Shown here: positions 58,379 to 64,000 of the stretch, piece after piece
Numbering within the stretch: position 1 is the first letter of the stretch
Layout of the letters: each line of letters starts with the position of its first letter
Source: Salinicola rhizosphaerae
Lineage (GTDB): Bacteria; Pseudomonadota; Gammaproteobacteria; Pseudomonadales; Halomonadaceae
DNA: 64,000 nucleotides
Direction of reading: 5' to 3'
Assembly (NCBI RefSeq): GCF_014652715.1
Contig: NZ_BMZI01000006.1
Span: forward strand, 219,082-283,081
Position numbers and translations under genes: made by a program
Notes under the pieces: model-generated
What the model was told of the DNA's origin: nothing
Database searches by the model: none
What the model saw: only the letters and a program-made list of their open reading frames with translations

Positions 58379-59701
58379 TCAGACCCGTTCCCAATCGGCA
58401 ATCGGCGTCTGTTCGTGAGCGGGCAAATAGTCTTCTGCGCTTTCGCCCAGGCGAGCCATCATCTGCATAAACTCCCGCCGGGGCAAGCGAATCTCCAGGC
58501 AGGAACGGCCGCGTTCGTCGAAATCTTCCTGTCGCACGGCCTGCAGTTCATGCAGTGCCGCTCGTAGTCGACCCTGCTCGGGCGTCAGCGTCAAGCGGAT
58601 GTCCAGGATATCGTCCGCCAGCCATTCGCCAAGCGCGTCGCCAAGCAGCTCCAGCCCTTGCTGGTTGCGCGCCGAGAGCCATACCACCTGCGGCCGCCCC
58701 TGATCGTCACGCTCGATGCGTGGCGAGGTACCCAGCAGGTCGATCTTGTTCATGACCAGCAGTCGCGGCACGTCGTCGGCATCGATCTCGGACAGCACCC
58801 GGTCGACCTGGTCCACGTTGAGCTCTCGGTCGGGGTCGGCGGCATCGATGACATGCACGATCAGGCTGGCTTCGGTGGCTTCCTGCAGCGTGGCCCGGAA
58901 GGCCTCCACCAGTTTGTGCGGCAGGTGACGAATGAACCCGACGGTATCCGCCAGTACGACTTCGCCCACGTCCGGCACCTCGAGGCGGCGAAGCGTCGGG
59001 TCGAGCGTGGCAAACAGCTGATCGGCAGCGTAGACCTCGGAGGACGTCACGGCGTTGAACAGCGTCGATTTACCCGCGTTGGTGTACCCCACCAGCGAGA
59101 CGCTCGGCACCTCGGCGCGCGCCCGCGCACGGCGGTTCTGGTCGCGCTGCTTGCGTACTTTCTCAAGGCGCTTGTGAATCGACTTGATGCGAGCGCGCAG
59201 CAGCCGGCGGTCGGTCTCGAGCTGGGTTTCACCCGGACCGCGCAGGCCGATCCCGCCTTTCTGGCGTTCGAGGTGGGTCCAGCCGCGCACCAGGCGCGTC
59301 GACATGTACTCGAGCTGAGCGAGTTCGACCTGGAGCTTGCCTTCGTGGGTCCGCGCACGTTGCGCGAAGATGTCGAGAATCAGCCCCGTCCGGTCGAGCA
59401 CGCGACAATTCAGCGAGCGCTCGAGATTCCTCTCCTGTGACGGAGACAGGGCGTGATTGAAAATGACCAGTTCGGCGTGATGGGCCTCGAGCGCCGCCTT
59501 GACGTCGTCGAGCTTGCCGCTGCCGATGAAGGAGCGAGGATCGGGACGACGCCGGCTGCCCTGGATCAGGGTCGCCGGCACCGCTCCAGCGGAGCGCACC
59601 AGTTCCAGGAGTTCACCCGGATCTTCGCGCTCCTGCTCGTCCTGAAAGTCCACATGGACCAGAATCGCCGTTTCGCCGGCGTCGGGACGTTCGAAAAACA
59701 A
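58379..59701 (-). CDS. hflX: Ribosome-associated GTPase HflX
   Basis: 440 residues. The N-terminal nucleotide-binding domain (VRSAGAVPATLIQGSRRRPDPRSFIGSGKL), helical linker, G domain with Walker A GYTNAGKST, DTVGFIRHLP and NKID, and a C-terminal extension. It rescues stalled ribosomes by splitting. It is 14 bp from hfq. Confidence 0.97.
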   Translation of the reverse strand: MFFERPDAGETAILVHVDFQDEQEREDPGELLELVRSAGAVPATLIQGSRRRPDPRSFIGSGKLDDVKAALEAHHAELVIFNHALSPSQERNLERSLNCRVLDRTGLILDIFAQRARTHEGKLQVELAQLEYMSTRLVRGWTHLERQKGGIGLRGPGETQLETDRRLLRARIKSIHKRLEKVRKQRDQNRRARARAEVPSVSLVGYTNAGKSTLFNAVTSSEVYAADQLFATLDPTLRRLEVPDVGEVVLADTVGFIRHLPHKLVEAFRATLQEATEASLIVHVIDAADPDRELNVDQVDRVLSEIDADDVPRLLVMNKIDLLGTSPRIERDDQGRPQVVWLSARNQQGLELLGDALGEWLADDILDIRLTLTPEQGRLRAALHELQAVRQEDFDERGRSCLEIRLPRREFMQMMARLGESAEDYLPAHEQTPIADWERV

Positions 59702-59715
59702 TCACTACCTCTCGA

Positions 59716-59967
59716 TCAATTATCGAGTCCGGGCGCAGCGTTGGGGTCCTGCGGCGGCAACCGGACGTTACGTGACGGCACTACCGTCGAAATGGCGTGC
59801 TTGTAGACCATCTGGCTCACGGTGTTGCGCAGCAGGATCACGAACTGATCGAAGGACTCGATCTGCCCCTGCAGCTTGATGCCGTTGACGAGAAAAATGG
59901 AAACCGGGATGCGCTCCTTGCGCAGAATGTTCAGGTACGGGTCCTGAAGGGACTGTCCTTTGGACAT
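59716..59967 (-). CDS. hfq: RNA chaperone Hfq
   Basis: 83 residues, a short-tailed form. Sm1 ([39 protein letters not shown]) and Sm2 with the YKHAIST motif are intact. It pairs sRNAs with target mRNAs. Located between miaA and hflX as in most gammaproteobacteria. Confidence 0.99.
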   Translation of the reverse strand: MSKGQSLQDPYLNILRKERIPVSIFLVNGIKLQGQIESFDQFVILLRNTVSQMVYKHAISTVVPSRNVRLPPQDPNAAPGLDN

Positions 59968-60093
59968 GTTGCTCTCCCTAATAATGTTATGAGTCGTGCT
60001 GTTTTAGTTGAGCGAAGATTCGTCCTGAATCGGCATCATATGGCGACGCTGGCGGCCGCTTACAACCCTTGTGACGAAGCCCACCATCTTACG

Positions 60094-61047
60094 CTAACTC
60101 CCATGGTCACGCACGATTTTCGCGATTCGCTCCAGCGTGTCCGGTGCACTGCTGTCGACCCAGTGAAGCCCGGGCCAGCGCCGCAGCCAGGTCAGCTGAC
60201 GCTTGGCCAGTTGCCGGGTCGCTGCGATGCCCCGCTCACGCAGCGTTTCGCGATCGTACGCGCCCTCGAGGAATTCCCACGCCTGCCGGTATCCGACGCA
60301 TCGCATCGATGGCAGATCCGCGTGAAGGTCGCCGCGCTCTCTCAATGTAGCCACTTCCTCCACGAATCCTCCAGCCAGCATCGCATCGAATCGATGCGCG
60401 ATGCGCTCGTGAAGCACGGACCGTTGCGCGGGTGCGAGAGCTATGGACAACAGTCGCCACGGAAAGTTTGCCGCAGCCTGACGCTGCCAATGGACCGAGA
60501 GCGGCACACCGCTGAGACGGTAGACCTCGAGCGCGCGGACGAGGCGCTGCCGATTGCGCGGGTGGATGCCCCCGGCAGCAACCGGGTCGACGGCCTCGAG
60601 CTCGGCGTGCAGGACCTCGAGCCCTTCGGCTTCGGCGCGACGCTCGAGCGACGCGCGCAGCGACGGATCGGCAGGCGGCATATCGGCCACACCCTCGATC
60701 AGCCGTTTGGCATACATCATGGTCCCGCCCACCAGCAGCGGAACCCCGCCGCCAGCGCCGATAGCCGCCATCTCCTCGAGGGCATCGTGACGAAATTCGG
60801 CGGCCGTGTAGCTCTGCGCAGGGTCGCGGATGTCGATCAGGCGGTGCGGCGCCCGCGCCAACTCCTCGGCAGACGGCTTGGCGGTGCCGATATCCATGCC
60901 GCGATAGATCATCGCCGAATCGACGCTGATCAGCTCGGCGCCGAAATCATCGTGCAGTGCCATGGCGCTATCGGTCTTGCCCGCGGCGGTCGGGCCCAGC
61001 AGCATGATCGCCAGCGGACGGGAATCGGGTTCGTGGACGGGGGGCAC
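60094..61047 (-). CDS. miaA: tRNA dimethylallyltransferase
   Basis: 317 residues from a GTG. P-loop [24 protein letters not shown] and the catalytic domain with [12 protein letters not shown] and [13 protein letters not shown] are conserved. It adds an isoprenoid group to A37 of tRNAs reading UNN codons. It starts 4 bp after mutL, and AGAGG lies before the start. Confidence 0.96.
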   Translation of the reverse strand: MPPVHEPDSRPLAIMLLGPTAAGKTDSAMALHDDFGAELISVDSAMIYRGMDIGTAKPSAEELARAPHRLIDIRDPAQSYTAAEFRHDALEEMAAIGAGGGVPLLVGGTMMYAKRLIEGVADMPPADPSLRASLERRAEAEGLEVLHAELEAVDPVAAGGIHPRNRQRLVRALEVYRLSGVPLSVHWQRQAAANFPWRLLSIALAPAQRSVLHERIAHRFDAMLAGGFVEEVATLRERGDLHADLPSMRCVGYRQAWEFLEGAYDRETLRERGIAATRQLAKRQLTWLRRWPGLHWVDSSAPDTLERIAKIVRDHGS

Positions 61048-61051
61048 GCGA

Positions 61052-63043
61052 TCATTGACCTCTGAGAAACAGCTTGTCGAGCTGGCTCATCGACATCTCT
61101 GTCCAGGTCGGCCGCCCGTGGTTGCACTGACCGCTGCGTTCGGTGCGCTCCATGTCGCGCAGCAGCGCGTTCATCTCCGGCAGCGTCAGCAGGCGATTGG
61201 CGCGCACGCTGCCGTGGCAGGCCATGGTGCTCAGCAGCTCGTTGATCCGGGTTTCCAGACGGTCGGAGCGGCCGAACGCCTCCAGGTCGGCGAGCATGTC
61301 ACGAATCAGCGGCTCGACGTCGCCATCCGCGAGCAGCGCCGGCACCTGTCGCACCAGCAGCGTTTCCGGCCCGGCGACATCCAGCTCGACGCCGAGCTTC
61401 TCGAATGCCTCGCGCTCCGCTTCCGCGACGTCCGCCTCGGCGGCGCTGACCGCCATCGACAGCGGCACCAGCAGCGGCTGGGCATGCAGCGCGCCGCCAT
61501 GAATCTGCTGTTTCATGCGCTCGTAGACAATGCGCTCGTGCGCCGCGTGCATGTCGACGATCACCATGCCGCGCTCGGTCTGCGACAGGATATAGACACC
61601 GTGCAGCTGCGCGACGGCGTAACCCAATGGCGGCGCCTGCGTTGCGTCGGCTTCCGGCATCGTCGCGACCGGCGCGACCGGGCGCTCGCGTAGTGCCACC
61701 TCGGCCGCCTCACCGCCGGGACTGGCAGCGGCGCCGCCTTTAGGCGTCAGCAGCATCGTCTCGTGATCAGGATGCAGCGCATGATAACCGGCCATGAACT
61801 CGCGAATGCGCTGCGCGGGCGGGCGCTCGGCGCCTGACTGTCCGGCGTTCCCCGCATACCCACCTCCTGTATAACCACCACCTGCATGGCCGCTGGTTCG
61901 ATCCGCCAGCGACATGCGCTGCTGCTGCCAGGCGGGCTGCTCTGCCGCCGGAGAAGCACCCTCTGCGCCGGTTTCTGCCGACGGCGAGCGTATCGCCTCT
62001 TCCTCACCCGCCTCTCCAGCGTTGGGCTTCACCGCCGCCAGCGCGCGATGCAGACTGGAGAAGAGGAAATCATGCACCAGACGGCCGTCACGGAAACGCA
62101 CTTCGTGCTTGGTCGGATGGACGTTGACATCGACGACGCGCGGGTCGAGCTCGAGGTAGAGCACGAACACCGGATGGCGGCCGTGAAACAGAACGTCTCG
62201 ATACGCCTGGCGAATGGCGTGTGCCACCAGCCGATCACGAACGATGCGCCCGTTGACAAAGAAATACTGCTGATCGGCCTGCGCGCGCGAGTGTGCGGGC
62301 AACCCGACCCAGCCCCAGAGGCGCAGCCCCGATGCCTCCAGATCCAGATGCAGCGACTCGTCGAGAAATCGCTTGCTCAGCAGCGAGCCGATACGTCGCT
62401 CGCGACCGGCCTGATCCTCGGCCACCGCCGGTAGCTGGTGTACCACTTTCTGGTTGTGCTTGAGCAGCCAGGTGATATCGAACCGCGATAGCGCCAGGCG
62501 TCGAAACGCCTCCTCGACGTGGCCGAACTCGGTCTTTTCGGTACGCAGAAATTTGCGCCGCGCCGGCGTGTTGAAGAAGAGATCACGCACCAGCACCGAG
62601 GTACCGCGCGGATGGGGCGCCGGCGTCACCCTCGGCTCCATCTGGCGCCCCTCTGCGACGACACGCCAGCCGCCATCGGGGCTTTCCGACACGTTGGAGA
62701 TCAGTTCCAGCCGCGACACCGAGCTGATCGAGGCCAGCGCCTCGCCGCGAAAACCGAGACTCACGACATCCTCGAGATCATCCAGCGACGAAATCTTGCT
62801 GGTCGCGTGCCGCGAGAGTGCCAGCGGCAGATCGCTCTCGTCGATGCCGATGCCGTCGTCGCGAACGCGGATCAGCCGGGAGCCACCGGACTCCAGTTCG
62901 ACCTCGATGCGCCGGCTTCCGGCATCAATGGCGTTCTCGACGATCTCCTTGACCACCGATGCGGGACGCTCGACCACTTCGCCGGCGGCAATCTGGTTGG
63001 CCAGCCGGGGATCGAGAATGCGGATGCGGGCTGATTCGGTCAT
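61052..63043 (-). CDS. mutL: DNA mismatch repair protein MutL
   Basis: 663 residues. GHKL ATPase N-terminus ([38 protein letters not shown]), [19 protein letters not shown], then a variable glycine/proline-rich linker (about 345-420, including [11 protein letters not shown]) and a C-terminal dimerisation domain with no DQHA(x)2E(x)4E endonuclease motif: the corresponding region reads [15 protein letters not shown]. As in E. coli, it probably needs MutH or another partner. It follows amiB. Confidence 0.97.
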   Translation of the reverse strand: MTESARIRILDPRLANQIAAGEVVERPASVVKEIVENAIDAGSRRIEVELESGGSRLIRVRDDGIGIDESDLPLALSRHATSKISSLDDLEDVVSLGFRGEALASISSVSRLELISNVSESPDGGWRVVAEGRQMEPRVTPAPHPRGTSVLVRDLFFNTPARRKFLRTEKTEFGHVEEAFRRLALSRFDITWLLKHNQKVVHQLPAVAEDQAGRERRIGSLLSKRFLDESLHLDLEASGLRLWGWVGLPAHSRAQADQQYFFVNGRIVRDRLVAHAIRQAYRDVLFHGRHPVFVLYLELDPRVVDVNVHPTKHEVRFRDGRLVHDFLFSSLHRALAAVKPNAGEAGEEEAIRSPSAETGAEGASPAAEQPAWQQQRMSLADRTSGHAGGGYTGGGYAGNAGQSGAERPPAQRIREFMAGYHALHPDHETMLLTPKGGAAASPGGEAAEVALRERPVAPVATMPEADATQAPPLGYAVAQLHGVYILSQTERGMVIVDMHAAHERIVYERMKQQIHGGALHAQPLLVPLSMAVSAAEADVAEAEREAFEKLGVELDVAGPETLLVRQVPALLADGDVEPLIRDMLADLEAFGRSDRLETRINELLSTMACHGSVRANRLLTLPEMNALLRDMERTERSGQCNHGRPTWTEMSMSQLDKLFLRGQ

Positions 63044-63071
63044 CTCGGTCTCCCTCTCATCGTTGGCGGCC

Positions 63072-64000
63072 TCATGGAATCGTCAGTACCTGGCCCACGC
63101 GCAGAATATCGGTATCCATGCCGTTGGCCTGTTTCAGCGCCTTCATGCTGATGCTGTGGCTGGCCGCCACCTGAGACAAGGTATCGCCCGGCTGCACGCG
63201 ATATTCATCACCGGCGCCGCCTCGCCCCTGATCGCGCTGCCACGCGAGCAGGCTGGAGGGCGGCGGATGCTGTCTGAAGTGCGCCACGATGCCGGCGTAG
63301 ATCGCTTGCGCCAGCTCCGCCTGGTGTGACGAGGATTTGAGCGCGCGCTCCTCGCGTGGGTTGGAGATGAACCCGGTCTCCACCAGCAGCGAGGGAATAT
63401 CCGGCGATTTCAGCACGACGAACGCGGCCTGTTCGACGCTCGACTTGTGCAACTTGTTGACCCGACCCAGTTGATCGATCACCTGAGAACCGGTGGCGAG
63501 CGAGTCGTTCATGGTCGCGGTCATGGTCAGATCGAGCAGCACGCCGCGCAGCACCTCGTCCTTGTCATCCAGGCTCAGGTTGCCGTCGACGCCACCGATC
63601 AGATCCGACTGGTTCTCGTTGACAGCCAGCCAACGCGCGGTCTCCGAAGATGCGCCATGCTGCGACAGCGCATAGACCGAGCTGCCGAAAGGCTGGCTGC
63701 TGCGCACCGCGTCGGCGTGAATCGAGACAAAGAAGTCGGCTTTCTGCTGTCGCGCGATCAGCGTGCGCTGACGCAGACCGACGTAATAGTCGCTGTCACG
63801 CGTCAGGAAGGCCTTGAATCCGGGAGTTTGATCGAAGCGCGCCTTGACCTTGCGTGCGATCTGCAGCACCACGTCCTTCTCGTGCGTGCCTCCCGGACCG
63901 GACGCCCCCGGGTCTTCCCCGCCATGACCAGGGTCGACCGCAATGATGATGTCGCGTTTCGGGTGCGGCTGCGCCTCGACGGTCGCGGCAACCTCTTCGG
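63072..64000 (-). CDS. amiB: N-acetylmuramoyl-L-alanine amidase (AmiB type, LysM), 5' end missing
   Basis: The frame is open to base 64000, so the start lies outside; about 309 residues are visible. The zinc amidase_3 domain begins [19 protein letters not shown] and includes [10 protein letters not shown] and [16 protein letters not shown], giving ligand His, Glu and His. A C-terminal LysM domain ends [13 protein letters not shown] to VLTIP. It cleaves septal peptidoglycan in the periplasm, with EnvC-type activators. It precedes mutL, the order amiB-mutL-miaA-hfq-hflX. Confidence 0.95.
   Translation of the reverse strand, partial: EEVAATVEAQPHPKRDIIIAVDPGHGGEDPGASGPGGTHEKDVVLQIARKVKARFDQTPGFKAFLTRDSDYYVGLRQRTLIARQQKADFFVSIHADAVRSSQPFGSSVYALSQHGASSETARWLAVNENQSDLIGGVDGNLSLDDKDEVLRGVLLDLTMTATMNDSLATGSQVIDQLGRVNKLHKSSVEQAAFVVLKSPDIPSLLVETGFISNPREERALKSSSHQAELAQAIYAGIVAHFRQHPPPSSLLAWQRDQGRGGAGDEYRVQPGDTLSQVAASHSISMKALKQANGMDTDILRVGQVLTIP

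Noticed and set aside
59797-61065. 422-codon open frame antisense to hfq/miaA
   Set aside because: Shadow across two well-conserved genes; no ribosome site or domains.

Overview
The window is high-GC, densely coded DNA from a gammaproteobacterium, most likely a member of the Halomonadaceae (Halomonas/Salinicola/Kushneria type). This rests on the Pseudomonas-like GltX and PutA forms, a DUF3549 protein beside YqcC, the hflX-hflK-hflC-hisZ-purA order, a separate SUF operon with its own Rrf2 regulator, and many regulatory signals of ordinary sigma-70 type. The genus assignment is inference from gene content; no rRNA is present.

Layout. 1-594 is the 3' end of a flippase-like membrane protein. 761-12401 (minus) is a complete TCA block, sdhCDAB-sucAB-lpd-sucCD, with divergent gltA at 12945-14231. 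After a gene-poor AT-rich stretch come tRNA-Ala(GGC) and tRNA-Glu(TTC) under one clear promoter, next to gltX. 16.5-22.5 kb is accessory: an XRE regulator with a degenerate S24-like tail, an MFS exporter, an AT-rich gap, a small hypothetical, an orphan TctC-type binding protein and an AraC regulator. A polymorphic-looking tandem repeat separates that regulator from putA and putP (proline catabolism). Then come a GtrA/GtrB pair, OmpW, YqcC, a DUF3549 protein, a RimB/RimK pair, a DUF2383 protein and SanA. 34786-40879 (minus) is the SUF iron-sulfur operon (regulator-sufB-C-D-S-T). 41641-52991 (plus) is a seven-gene exopolysaccharide operon. 53092-64000 (minus) is the conserved amiB-mutL-miaA-hfq-hflX-hflK-hflC-hisZ-purA block; amiB runs off the end.

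The most interesting part is 41641-52991. It looks like an alginate locus (Alg8-like polymerase, Alg44-like PilZ copolymerase, AlgK-like Sel1 lipoprotein, AlgL-like lyase). However, its first gene is a UDP-glucose 6-dehydrogenase, not a GDP-mannose dehydrogenase, and it also carries a PL14/PL20-like lyase and a second alginate-lyase-superfamily protein. No epimerase, acetylation genes or AlgE-type porin are present. The simplest reading is a cyclic-di-GMP-controlled system that polymerises and secretes a polyuronate made from UDP-glucuronic acid (glucuronan-like) rather than alginate. That substrate assignment is inference.

How the genes work together: citrate synthase, 2-oxoglutarate dehydrogenase, succinyl-CoA synthetase and succinate dehydrogenase give most of the oxidative TCA cycle. 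PutP/PutA feed proline to glutamate and so into that cycle. SUF builds the Fe-S clusters that SdhB needs. Hfq, HflX/K/C and MiaA provide post-transcriptional and quality control.
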